DNA of 64,000 bases, from the NCBI RefSeq assembly GCF_003265345.1, contig NZ_QFWW01000020.1, positions 706,790 to 770,789 of the forward strand, read 5' to 3'. The notes under the pieces are model-generated. The model did not search any database and was not told where the DNA came from. It worked only from the letters and a program-made list of their open reading frames with translations. Origin of the DNA: Lentzea terrae (GTDB lineage Bacteria > Actinomycetota > Actinomycetes > Mycobacteriales > Pseudonocardiaceae). Shown here piece after piece: positions 17,678 through 25,902 of the stretch (the stretch's first letter is position 1; every line of letters begins with the position of its first letter). Position numbers and translations under genes: made by a program.

Positions 17678-18208
17678 TCAAAGCCCACCGAGGTGGCCGC
17701 TGTCGTTGAACCGCACCAACGCCGGCGACCTGCCCGTCGTGTAGCGGATGACGGTCAACGCCGCGTTGTCGTGGTTGAGCGACAACCACCGCTCGGGCGG
17801 GGCGTCCAGCGCGTCCCGCACCAGCCAGCTGATCAGGAACGAGTGCGTCACGACCAGCACCGGGCCGTCGCCGGGCCGGGCGAACCGCGTCTCGGCCTCG
17901 TGCGCCAGGGCGGGGCCGCGGGTGCGTTCCGACTCCGGGAACTGGTCGAAGAACGCGTCGTGGTCGGGGACGAAGTGCGGCACGAAGTCGTCGGCCGCGG
18001 CCTCGACCCGGCAGGGCACCTTCAGCACCGAGGCGATGATCGACGCGGTTTCGGCTGCGCGCGGCGACGGGCCGTGGTGCACCGCCGCGAATCCCGTGCC
18101 CCGCAACCGTTCCGCTAGCAGCTCGGACTGCTTGCGGCCGCGTGCGGTCAGCCTCGATTCGTCCTTCGTCGCTTCGCCGTGCCGGACCAGGTGGAGATCT
18201 CGTGTCAC
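17678..18208 (-). CDS. Histidine phosphatase (phosphoglycerate-mutase-like)
   Basis: 176 aa. GTG at 18208 overlaps the upstream stop (GTGA); a longer reading enters the upstream gene. Histidine-phosphatase fold: LHLVRHGEATKDESRLTARGRKQSELLAERL with catalytic RHG near the N-terminus, SPSPRAAETASII-like segment, and VLVVTHSFLISWLV with the second catalytic His. Small single-domain phosphatases of this type act on diverse phosphoesters; substrate unknown. Its stop lies directly after the repeat block. Confidence 0.9.
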   Translation of the reverse strand: MTRDLHLVRHGEATKDESRLTARGRKQSELLAERLRGTGFAAVHHGPSPRAAETASIIASVLKVPCRVEAAADDFVPHFVPDHDAFFDQFPESERTRGPALAHEAETRFARPGDGPVLVVTHSFLISWLVRDALDAPPERWLSLNHDNAALTVIRYTTGRSPALVRFNDSGHLGGL

Positions 18209-19116
18209 ACCGTGCAGTCTGCCTTGATGGCAGATGCGGCGTGATGGGCGTAGGTAGGTCCGGAGTTGTTCCAGTCCTGACCTCGGGTGAGCAGTTGCAC
18301 GGTCAGGTTTCCGCTGGCCTTGAACTTCCCGGCCGAGACCCACTGGCCGCGCTTCTCGACCTGCTTGATCGCGAACGACGCCATCGGGATGCCGCCGACG
18401 CCGTTGCGGTCGAAGACGTAGTACACGGTCGGGTTACCCCCGACCTCCTCCAGGTTGCCGTTCGGGATGAACACCGAGACGTCGCACGAGCCGGTAGCCG
18501 CGAACGTCCACTGCCCGTAGGCGGAGCTGTCGTCGCGGCGCGCGTCGCCGGACATCGGGATCGACACGAACGTCGAGCCGCACTTGCCGTCGCCGTGGTC
18601 GACCCAGCCCTTGCGGCCGTCGCGGTAGGAGCCGACGTTGGTGTAGCCGCCGCAGCCGGGGCCCGTGGTCAGCGACTTCGCACCGCTCGGAGCTCGGTCT
18701 GCAGGAGGCGGCGCGGGTTGCGTGGTCGTCGGCGGGATCAGGCCGAGCGCCGACGAGGCGAGCGTCGGGTTCATGCTGTTCGCAGAGGACGACTCGTCCG
18801 GCAGCGCTTCCGGCGGCGTGATCAGGCCGGGCACGTAGCTGTGCGAGGGCTGCGCGATGTCCGTGTTGCCGTCGCCGGAGCCTCCGCTGGACGTCACGGC
18901 CACGATTCCGGCGAGGACCAGGAGTGCGGCCGCGGCGGCGATCACCGCGACGCGCGGCTTGAGCTTGAACTGCCGGCTCGGCGGCTTCTCCTCCGGCATC
19001 GGCAGATCGCCGGCGGCGGCCCAGCGTTCGCGGCCCCTGGCGCGGGCAGCCTCCATCAACGCTGGGTCCGGCGCGAGATGGCGCTCGGTCGGTCCGTCGG
19101 GGAACTCGGATTGCAC
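18205..19116 (-). CDS. Single-pass membrane protein, hypothetical
   Basis: 303 aa, GTG start. Cytoplasmic N-terminus (about 55 aa, basic), one transmembrane helix at about residues 56-77 (VAVIAAAAALLVLAGIVAVTS), then a Ser/Pro/Thr-rich linker (TTTQPAPPPADRAPSG) and a C-terminal domain with four cysteines (GPGCGGYTNV, DGKCGSTF, GSCDVSVFIP, ADCTV), probably disulfide-bonded outside the cell. The C-terminal domain resembles extracellular domains of actinomycete adhesion/sensor proteins, with no enzymatic motif. Coupled to the phosphatase downstream. Confidence 0.8.
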   Translation of the reverse strand: MQSEFPDGPTERHLAPDPALMEAARARGRERWAAAGDLPMPEEKPPSRQFKLKPRVAVIAAAAALLVLAGIVAVTSSGGSGDGNTDIAQPSHSYVPGLITPPEALPDESSSANSMNPTLASSALGLIPPTTTQPAPPPADRAPSGAKSLTTGPGCGGYTNVGSYRDGRKGWVDHGDGKCGSTFVSIPMSGDARRDDSSAYGQWTFAATGSCDVSVFIPNGNLEEVGGNPTVYYVFDRNGVGGIPMASFAIKQVEKRGQWVSAGKFKASGNLTVQLLTRGQDWNNSGPTYAHHAASAIKADCTV

Positions 19117-19423
19117 GGAGCGCAGTGTGCCAGCACCTGAGGGTCACTCGAACGTGTGGCTCTTTCACGAACGTGTCGTTTGCAGCCAACTAACCGCACG
19201 CTGTGTCGACCGGCAGATCGTTTCGTCTACGTTGCGTCACAATGACCGGAGCAGACATGTCATCATTCCTGACTCGTGAGTCAAGCTAAGTACCGTCCCG
19301 CACCTGCGCACACCGATCAGCCGTGTGACAAAAGACCGGATCTTGTTCCGGTACCACGGTCACGGTCAGGAAACACCTGCAGCACACCTTGATCTCGTGG
19401 CGTTTCGGGGCAACAGAACCGGT
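19117..19423. other. 307-bp intergenic region, no gene seen
   Basis: Lies between two minus-strand genes. It contains the promoter of the gene at 19116 and the inverted repeat TGACTC-GT-GAGTCA at 19270-19283. The region is relatively AT-rich near 19185-19290. No ORF with plausible codon use, and no clear terminator was seen after the FHA gene. Confidence 0.6.
19270..19283. promoter_or_regulatory. Inverted repeat TGACTC-GT-GAGTCA
   Basis: Six-base arms around a two-base centre. The same 14-mer with one change (TGACTCGTGAATCA) occurs at 23088-23101, just upstream of the MFS gene. Candidate binding site for a shared dimeric regulator. Confidence 0.45.
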
Positions 19424-20176
19424 TCAGGACAGCACGTCTATCAGTGCCAAATCCGGTGGCACCAACGTCGTCGACAACACCAGCTCGCGCATCAGGTTGT
19501 CGTTCAACGCGTTTCCAACCGGCTCACCCACCTCTTCGCGCACGAGCCCCACGACGCCCTCACGCGACAATCGAGCCCGCACGGCCGCGACCATGTGCTC
19601 GACCTTCTTGTGGCTCCACGCCTCGTCCGGACGCAGCTCGGCCATCACCTCGGCAACGTGCTGGCGTGCCAACGGCTGTGGGTTCGCCTCGTGCATGAGG
19701 TACCGCTGGCCGAGCACGACGAGCAGCAGCCGTTCGTCGTCGGTGAGCCGCCAACGGCGCGGAGGCTCGGTCACGGCACCATGCGGCACCACGGGCTGAC
19801 CGCCGTCCGGACCGGCCACGTACAGCTCCAGCAGGTGCTCGCGGTCGCGCGTGCCGCGGATGAACAACGGCGTGTAGCCGTCGACGAGCGGCACCGGATC
19901 TTCCTCGGGGAACAGCCAGCGCGACTTGGGCAACCGGATCGGCAACCGGCCCAGGTTGCTCACCCACCACGCACCCTCACGGCACGTCAGCGCGCCATGC
20001 CGCCGTGACACCCGCAGATCGCTCTCGCCGACGCAGATGTCGACGTCGGGCCGGTTGCGGCCGAACACGACCGTGTGACCGTCAACGGGCGCGCTGTTCA
20101 CACGGCCCGTGACCGCCAACGCGACGATCCCGCCAGGCACGGTCTGCGGCACTTGGCGCGCCAAGCTTTCGTACAT
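19424..20176 (-). CDS. FHA-domain protein
   Basis: 250 aa. ATG at 20176, 52 bp from the divergent kinase start. FHA domain at about residues 18-95 (VVFGRNRPDVDICVGESDLRVSRRHGAL): the phosphothreonine-binding GR, SRRH and following Asn (WWVSNLGRLPIRL) are present. The C-terminal part (about 125-250; RRWRLTDDERLLLVVLGQRYL, VEHMVAAVRARLSREGVVGLV) looks like a winged-helix DNA-binding region found in FHA proteins of this group. Probably recognises the phosphorylated neighbour kinase or its substrate (inference from the divergent pairing). Confidence 0.9.
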   Translation of the reverse strand: MYESLARQVPQTVPGGIVALAVTGRVNSAPVDGHTVVFGRNRPDVDICVGESDLRVSRRHGALTCREGAWWVSNLGRLPIRLPKSRWLFPEEDPVPLVDGYTPLFIRGTRDREHLLELYVAGPDGGQPVVPHGAVTEPPRRWRLTDDERLLLVVLGQRYLMHEANPQPLARQHVAEVMAELRPDEAWSHKKVEHMVAAVRARLSREGVVGLVREEVGEPVGNALNDNLMRELVLSTTLVPPDLALIDVLS

Positions 20177-20228
20177 TCTTCGCAGTCTGCACCCAAGACC
20201 TGGGGACCCGTCCCTAAGATCCAGGTTC

Positions 20229-21911
20229 GTGGTTGGACGCACCATCGCGGACCGGTACCGGCTCGAAGAGCACCTCGGCTCCGGCGGCATGGGCGAGGTG
20301 TGGCGCGCGACCGACCTGCAGTTGCAGGAAACGGTGGCGCTGAAGCGGCCCAGGGAGGGCGACGCAGGCCACGAGGCGCGCATCGGCGCCGAGCTCAGCC
20401 ACCCCAACGTGATCACGGTGCACGGCACGGTGACCGACGGCGCCGAACAGTGGCTGGTGATGGAGTATCTGCCGTCCCGGTCGCTGGCGGAGATCCTCGA
20501 GGCGGACGGCCCGATCAGCCCGCAGCGGGCCGCGAGGATCGGCGCTCAGCTCGCGGACGCGTTGGCCGCCATGCACGCGAAGGGCATGGTCCACCGCGAC
20601 GTGAAGCCCGGCAACGTGCTCGTCACCGAAAACGACGTCGCGAAGCTCAGCGACTTCGGCATCTCCCGCTGGGCCGAGCAGACCCTCATCGGCGGCGGTG
20701 ACGTCGCGGGTACGGCCGCCTACCTGGCGCCGGAGGTCGCGGACGGGCACGAGGCACGGCCCGCGTCGGACGTCTTCGCGTTGGGCGCCACGCTGTTCGC
20801 GGCCGTGGAGGGCACCTCGCCGTGGGGATCCCCGGACGCGGGATCCGCCGAACAACTGCGACGCGCCAAGGCTTACGACATCACGCCGGCACAGCACGGC
20901 GGCCCGTTCAGCGACCTGCTCGCCCAGCTCCTGCAACGCAACCCGAATGACCGCCCGGCCACCGAGAACGTCGGCCCGCTGCTGGAGGGCGTCAAGCTTC
21001 CACGGCGACGCAACGCGATCATCATCGGCGCCGCCGCACTCGTCGCCGTCCTCGCGACCGGCGCGGTGCTGTACAGCCTGCCCACGCCGGGCACCGTCGG
21101 CGATCCCAGGACGATGGACGTCTGCGGTCTCACCGCGAGCAAGGACGACTTCCAGCGCTTCCAGCCGGACCGCGTCGACACCGGCGCTCTGAACTCCTAC
21201 TGGTTCAACGGCTGCACGAGCTGGCTGGCCTTCGCCGAGAGCGGTGTGATCGTCGACTACTTCGTGAAGCAGTTCGTCCAGTACGGCGCCACGCAGCCGA
21301 CCGGACAGCTCGGGGCGATCGCCCAGATCGGGTCCACCGAGAAGGTCTGCACGAAGTCGATCGTGCTGGTCGACGGCAACAGCCTGCAGATCGAGGCCAA
21401 AGGCGCCGGGCAGCCGTTGTGCGACATCGCCCAGGTGGCTGCCGAACGAGCACATGCCGTGCTCACCGAACGTCAGATCCCGCGCCGCACCGAGCCGTGG
21501 CCCGCGAACTCGCTCGCCGGCGTCGACGCGTGCAGCCTGCTCAAGCCGGAGAACCTGGTGCCGCAGCTGAGGTCGGCGGCGACCCCGTACCCGTGGAACG
21601 AGCTCGGTTTCTGGGGCTGTGGCTGGGACTACGACCAGCGGCAGGTGCAGATCGAGTTCAGCCGCCAGCGGCCGTTCGACTCCGACGACGGCACTGTCGT
21701 CGAGGTCGGGGGCGGGCGCCTCGCCTACCTGGAGCCGGAGTCCGACGAGGGCGAGTGCCAGGTGAAGATCCAGCAGCGCGTCGTCCGGGAGGAGGACAAG
21801 CGGATCGAGGTCGTCCGCGTGATCCTCAGCGAGGACAAGCTCACTGAGGGCATGCCACTGTGTGCTGGAGCGGTCGAACTGGCGAAAGCCGTCGTTCCGC
21901 GGCTGCCATGA
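20229..21911 (+). CDS. PknB-type transmembrane Ser/Thr protein kinase
   Basis: 560 aa from GTG at 20229 (VVGRTIADRYRLEEHLGSGGMGEV). Kinase domain at about residues 9-255: glycine loop GSGGMGE, Lys39, catalytic HRDVKPGN (Asp124), DFG (Asp142), and APE in place. One transmembrane helix at about 259-283, then an extracellular part of about 275 aa with two similar cysteine-containing modules (MDVCGLTASKDDF...CTSWLAF and VDACSLLKPENL...GFWGCGWDY), resembling DUF3558-like lipoprotein folds rather than PASTA repeats. Divergent from the FHA gene; the 3' end overlaps the convergent MFS gene by 71 bp. Confidence 0.94.
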   Translation: MVGRTIADRYRLEEHLGSGGMGEVWRATDLQLQETVALKRPREGDAGHEARIGAELSHPNVITVHGTVTDGAEQWLVMEYLPSRSLAEILEADGPISPQRAARIGAQLADALAAMHAKGMVHRDVKPGNVLVTENDVAKLSDFGISRWAEQTLIGGGDVAGTAAYLAPEVADGHEARPASDVFALGATLFAAVEGTSPWGSPDAGSAEQLRRAKAYDITPAQHGGPFSDLLAQLLQRNPNDRPATENVGPLLEGVKLPRRRNAIIIGAAALVAVLATGAVLYSLPTPGTVGDPRTMDVCGLTASKDDFQRFQPDRVDTGALNSYWFNGCTSWLAFAESGVIVDYFVKQFVQYGATQPTGQLGAIAQIGSTEKVCTKSIVLVDGNSLQIEAKGAGQPLCDIAQVAAERAHAVLTERQIPRRTEPWPANSLAGVDACSLLKPENLVPQLRSAATPYPWNELGFWGCGWDYDQRQVQIEFSRQRPFDSDDGTVVEVGGGRLAYLEPESDEGECQVKIQQRVVREEDKRIEVVRVILSEDKLTEGMPLCAGAVELAKAVVPRLP

Positions 21912-23070
21912 GCCTGCCCGCCACCAGCAGCAGCGCGAGGCCGAGCACGCACATCGTCAGGCTGAACCCGTAGACCCAGCGGAACCCGAACTCCTGGGAC
22001 ACGCCGAGCAACGCGCCCGCGATCATGCCGCCGACGATCTGGGTGTTGCTGAACATCGTCGACGCGTGGCCGGGGCGACCGGGGTCGAGGCTCTGGAAGT
22101 AGGTGAGGCCCACGCCCATCACGAGTGAGATGACGGTGGCGTGCAACAGCTGCGCGGCCATCACCTGCCAGACGGCGTCGGTGAACAGCATCAGGCCGTG
22201 GTAGCCCAACGCGATCATCGCGCCGATGACCACGAGCTTGTGCTGCGACATCCGGTTGGCGAGGGACCCGAACCACAGGATCATCGGGATCTCCAGCGCC
22301 GCGCACAGGCCCATCGCGAGCCCGGCGTCTCCCGCCGTGCCGTGCAGCTCGGTCGTGACGAACAGCGGCAGGCCGCTCACCGCGAGCCCGACCGCGCCCT
22401 GCAGGAACACGAACGCCACGGCGACGACCGACATCCCGCCTCGCGACGGTCCGGCAGCCTCCTCCTCGACCTTCTCTTCCTCCGGTGCGGCAACCGGGAT
22501 CGGGAGCGTGAAGGCGAGCACCGCGACACCGAGCTGCAGCAGCGCCGTCGCGGTGAAGAGGCCGACCCACCCGGTCTTGGCGACCATCAGCGCGGCCAGC
22601 GGCGGCCCGGCCACCCACGCGACGGACAGCAGCGTGCGCAGGACGCTGACCATCATCGACGGTCCCCGCGAGACCGCACGGCCGTAGGCGAAGATCTGCG
22701 GGAGCAGCGACGACGTGATCGCGACGAAGACCACGGACGTGCCGAGCAGGAACCAGTAGTCGCGCAGGACGGCGAACAGGCTGTAGCCGATCGCACCGGA
22801 GACACCACCCGCGACGAGCAGGTACCGGCGCTGGATCCGGCCGTCCGACAGCTTGCCCATGATCGTGCTGGCGACGACGGACGCGAGCGGGCTCGCGATC
22901 AGGAACACGCTGAGCTGGATCGGCGAGACCTTGACCTCGGTGGTCAGGAACAGCGAGCCGAAGGGCATCGCGAACGCCATCGACACGCCGCTGACGACGC
23001 TGATGGCGGAGAGTTGGAGGAACGTCCGGGACAGGAGCGGCGAGGAGGATTTCTCGCGAAGTGCCGTCAC
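21841..23070 (-). CDS. MFS transporter, sugar-efflux (SET) type
   Basis: 409 aa, 12 hydrophobic segments, GTG start. Resembles SetA/SetB sugar-efflux carriers: MAFAMPFGSLFLTTEV, ASTIMGKLSDGRIQRRYLLVAGGV, ITSSLLPQIFAYGRA, LRTLLSVAWVAGPPLAALMV. A long central cytoplasmic loop (EEEKVEEEAAGPSRGG) separates the halves. Probably exports sugars or sugar analogues at the inner membrane; substrate unproven. A palindrome of the form TGACTCGTGAATCA lies 18 bp upstream of the start. Confidence 0.88.
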   Translation of the reverse strand: MTALREKSSSPLLSRTFLQLSAISVVSGVSMAFAMPFGSLFLTTEVKVSPIQLSVFLIASPLASVVASTIMGKLSDGRIQRRYLLVAGGVSGAIGYSLFAVLRDYWFLLGTSVVFVAITSSLLPQIFAYGRAVSRGPSMMVSVLRTLLSVAWVAGPPLAALMVAKTGWVGLFTATALLQLGVAVLAFTLPIPVAAPEEEKVEEEAAGPSRGGMSVVAVAFVFLQGAVGLAVSGLPLFVTTELHGTAGDAGLAMGLCAALEIPMILWFGSLANRMSQHKLVVIGAMIALGYHGLMLFTDAVWQVMAAQLLHATVISLVMGVGLTYFQSLDPGRPGHASTMFSNTQIVGGMIAGALLGVSQEFGFRWVYGFSLTMCVLGLALLLVAGRLMAAAERRLSPVRPLQHTVACPQ

Positions 23071-23087
23071 CGCTCCATCGTGCGTGC

Positions 23088-23101
23088 TGACTCGTGAATC
23101 A
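23088..23101. promoter_or_regulatory. Inverted repeat TGACTC-GT-GAATCA upstream of MFS gene
   Basis: Thirteen of fourteen bases match the element at 19270-19283. Its position 18-31 bp upstream of the MFS start suits an operator overlapping the promoter. Confidence 0.45.
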
Positions 23102-23134
23102 GAAAACCAATTATCCCATTATGCGGGCAATGTC

Positions 23135-24487
23135 TCACACGATGACCACAGCACCGTCTCGACGGTGATCCCCACCACCCCTGAGCAGGCCGGATCCGGT
23201 CATCTCGACCACCTGGCAGCCACCGAAGAACATGCTCGGCGCGCGGAAATACGTCACCGGGAGTTCGCTTTCCGGCCTAATTCCCGGTTCGACACAAAGA
23301 TGATCTCCACCGAGGTGCAGGCGGGGTGCGTCGACGGCGTCCTGAGCGGGCATGCCGCGGTCGAGGACGTTCACGAGCACCTGCAGGATCGCGCCGCAGA
23401 TCCGGCTCGACCCCGCGCTGCCGAGCACGAGCTCTGCTCCTCCGTGGTTGGTCACGACGGTCGGCGACATCATCGACGGCAGCCGGTCGCCGGGCGCGTG
23501 GCTGAAGAACCCGTCCGGCGAGAGGTCCTCCTCGCCCATCATGTTGTTCAGGTGCACACCCGCGATCGAGATGCCGGAGCCCGCGCCGTTCGTCGTGGTG
23601 ACCGAGCAGGCCGTGCCGTCGGCGTCGAGCACGGAGATGTGCGTGGTGGAGCCGAGCCGGTTCAGGTGCGTCTTCGGGGCGGCCATCGCGCGGATGAGGT
23701 CTCGTTGCGACGGGTTGTCCGGCAACGCTTCCAGCATCTGCGTGAGCAACGCACCGCCCGCCGCGGGTGGTGGGTTCGTGTGGATGTCACGGCCGCGGTG
23801 GCGCACGTGCAGCGGTTCCCTGGTGGCGACCTCGTAGGCTGCGAGATCTTTTCGGCTCAGGTCGCCGCCGTTCGCGGTGATCTTGTCGGCGATCGCGGCC
23901 GCGATGTCGCCCGTGTAGAACGGTTCCGCGCCGTCCTCGCCGAGCCGTTCGAGGGCTTCGGCGACCTCCGGCTGGACCAGCAGCTCGCCTTCCTCGAACG
24001 CGGTGAGGCCCGCGCTGTGAGCGAGCGGCAGCAGCAACGAGGTGACGTAGGCCTGGTAGCGGTTGACGCGGTGGCCTTCGCGCGCGTGTTTCGCTGCCGT
24101 GGCCACGAGTTCGTCGAGCGGCGCCCGGCCGTACGTGACGGCTTTCGCGGCGCCGGCGGGCATTCCGTACGCGGCGACGGAGGACGGTCCCACGTGGAAT
24201 TCCTGGGACGCGTCACCGAAGTGGACGATGATGGGGTCGAGCGGAGCCCGGTCGGCCTGGGGCTCGCGGCCGGGTGCCTCGGCCGAGAAGTCCAGCAGCA
24301 CAGGGGGTTCGCCGGCCGGGGCGATCAGCATGTACCCGGCGGCGCCGAGCCCGGTCAGCAGCGGCTCGGTCACGCACGACGTGAGCATCGCCGCGACGGC
24401 CGCGTCGACCGCGTTTCCCCCGGCGCGCAGCATCGCCGCGCCCGCCTGTGCGGTGAGCGGGTGACCCGCAGCGATCGCGCCTCGCAC
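23135..24487 (-). CDS. Gamma-glutamyltransferase family protein
   Basis: 450 aa. GTG at 24487 chosen because GGAGG sits 6 bp before it; an in-frame TTG at 24502 lies upstream of that ribosome site. N-terminal nucleophile fold: AIAAGHPLTAQAGAAMLRAGGNAVDAAVA (large subunit), processing site near residue 281 (LGSTTHISVLDADG, Thr281 as the likely new N-terminal nucleophile) and small-subunit motifs GAGSGI, GDRLPSMMSPT, GSAGSSRI. Shorter than typical GGT (about 570 aa) and lacking a signal peptide, so probably a cytoplasmic homologue that hydrolyses or transfers gamma-glutamyl groups. Confidence 0.9.
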   Translation of the reverse strand: MRGAIAAGHPLTAQAGAAMLRAGGNAVDAAVAAMLTSCVTEPLLTGLGAAGYMLIAPAGEPPVLLDFSAEAPGREPQADRAPLDPIIVHFGDASQEFHVGPSSVAAYGMPAGAAKAVTYGRAPLDELVATAAKHAREGHRVNRYQAYVTSLLLPLAHSAGLTAFEEGELLVQPEVAEALERLGEDGAEPFYTGDIAAAIADKITANGGDLSRKDLAAYEVATREPLHVRHRGRDIHTNPPPAAGGALLTQMLEALPDNPSQRDLIRAMAAPKTHLNRLGSTTHISVLDADGTACSVTTTNGAGSGISIAGVHLNNMMGEEDLSPDGFFSHAPGDRLPSMMSPTVVTNHGGAELVLGSAGSSRICGAILQVLVNVLDRGMPAQDAVDAPRLHLGGDHLCVEPGIRPESELPVTYFRAPSMFFGGCQVVEMTGSGLLRGGGDHRRDGAVVIV

Positions 24488-24562
24488 CGTTGACCTCCAC
24501 AAAAGAGAAGGCAGTCAACGGTAGACCTGTTGGCGATCAGCGGGCCACCCGACCCCGTGTGC

Positions 24563-25360
24563 CTACTTCTTGGTTGCGGTGTAGTTCCGGAAGTTGATGT
24601 AGGTGTCCAGGATGTCCGACGAGGCGCTCTCGACCGAGCGGTAGATGCCCCACTTCGGCCGGACGTAGTCGCCCTCGTCCGGGATCCGCACGCCGGAACG
24701 CTTGCCCTGCACCGCGATCGGCGCGCTCGCGCCCGTGCCGTTGCGCAGCACGAAGCCGACCGTGCCGCTGGAACCGGGCGTGATCGTCCACTCGACGGTG
24801 ACCCACTTGTTGCGCAGCGGGGCGAGGTTGGTGGAGGCGATGTCCGGCGCACCTGACGTGGCGAACGCGCGCGCCCGGATCGTTTCGGTGCTACCGCTGC
24901 GGCTCAACGACAGGGTCGTCCACGGGCCGCCGTTGGTGCTGGGCGTCTTGGTCTGGAAGATGTGCGTGAACTTGCTCGTGCCGTGCAGTGATGACGGCAT
25001 GTACATCTCGTACGAGATGACCCACGTCTCGCCGTTCTTCATCTTGATGGCACTGCCGTTGCTGACCATGCCCTTGGACTCGGTGCGCTGACGGTCACCG
25101 CCACCGGTCGTGTCGCGGTCGTTCTTCCAGATGTTGAACCGGTAGTGGTCGCCCTCGACGACGATGTACTTGCCCTTGCGCTCGGGGAACTTGTTGCCGC
25201 GGTCGACCTCGATGCCCTCGAACGCCTTCAGACCGTCGGTCGCGGGGTTCGGGCTCCACGCAGGAGCAAGTGCCTCCGCCGGGCCGACCGTGACGAGCAT
25301 GAGGGCGGCCGCTGTCAGTGCCACTTTTCGGGTTGCCCTGCGGGTGATGCGCGATTCCAT
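24563..25360 (-). CDS. Secreted heparin-lyase-I-like (polysaccharide lyase) protein
   Basis: 265 aa, ATG at 25360 with a signal peptide (MESRITRRATRKVALTAAALMLVTVGPAEALA). Mature protein is a jelly-roll with the pattern of the heparin lyase I / PF14099 group: VVEGDHYRFNIWKNDRD, GETWVISYEMYMPSSLHG, THIFQTK, DYVRPKWGIYRSVES and a final DTYINFRNYTA. Such proteins bind or cleave acidic polysaccharides. Catalytic residues were not verified, so a lectin-like role remains possible. Confidence 0.8.
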   Translation of the reverse strand: MESRITRRATRKVALTAAALMLVTVGPAEALAPAWSPNPATDGLKAFEGIEVDRGNKFPERKGKYIVVEGDHYRFNIWKNDRDTTGGGDRQRTESKGMVSNGSAIKMKNGETWVISYEMYMPSSLHGTSKFTHIFQTKTPSTNGGPWTTLSLSRSGSTETIRARAFATSGAPDIASTNLAPLRNKWVTVEWTITPGSSGTVGFVLRNGTGASAPIAVQGKRSGVRIPDEGDYVRPKWGIYRSVESASSDILDTYINFRNYTATKK

Positions 25361-25637
25361 CGTTCGGTGCGTCCTTCCTGGCGGCGTACGACAGGGGGAG
25401 CACATCGGGCGGCGGAGCGATGTCCTTACCCAGACGAAGGTAGGAGGTCTCAGCCTGCGGTGTCAACGAAAGTGCCAGAAGTTGACTGCGCCTGACAAGA
25501 TTCATCGGATTAGTCCGGCCGGAAACGCGATCTTTCCTCATAACTGGGTCCCGGTCCGATCCCGGCGCGGAACAGCGGTGGAACCGGGTGGAACGCCGTA
25601 TCGAGTGGAACATCCTGATGCGAGAGGGGACACCCGA
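25361..25637. other. Divergent spacer, no gene seen
   Basis: 277 bp between the lyase-like gene and the DUF6289-type gene. It carries both promoters; the part from 25440 to 25530 is AT-richer than its surroundings. No symmetric element stood out. Confidence 0.5.
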
Positions 25638-25898
25638 ATGTTCAAGCGCGTCTTCACGGCGGCGCTCTTCACCGCCGCCATCGCGACCGCCACCGCCGCT
25701 CCTGCCTCCGCGATCCCGACGATCCCGGCCCCGACACCGGACCGCCTGGTCGTGATCAGCTACTACACCGACCACCAGCACCGCGACCTGGTGGGTCAGG
25801 TGTGGTTCGGCTGCGGCGCCCCGCGCGACAGCTGGGGAGTGCAGACCAACCAGGCCACCCTGCACACCGTGCTCTGCGGACCCGCACCGCGCACCTGA
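25638..25898 (+). CDS. Small secreted protein, DUF6289-like
   Basis: 86 aa from ATG at 25638 with GAGGGGA seven bases upstream. Signal peptide (MFKRVFTAALFTAAIATATAAPASA) followed by about 60 residues with YYTDHQHRDLVGQVWFGCGA and a terminal Cys, the layout of DUF6289 proteins from actinomycetes ('YYSD...VVG..W.GCG...WG'). Two cysteines probably form a disulfide. Function unknown. Confidence 0.8.
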   Translation: MFKRVFTAALFTAAIATATAAPASAIPTIPAPTPDRLVVISYYTDHQHRDLVGQVWFGCGAPRDSWGVQTNQATLHTVLCGPAPRT

Positions 25899-25902
25899 CA
25901 GG

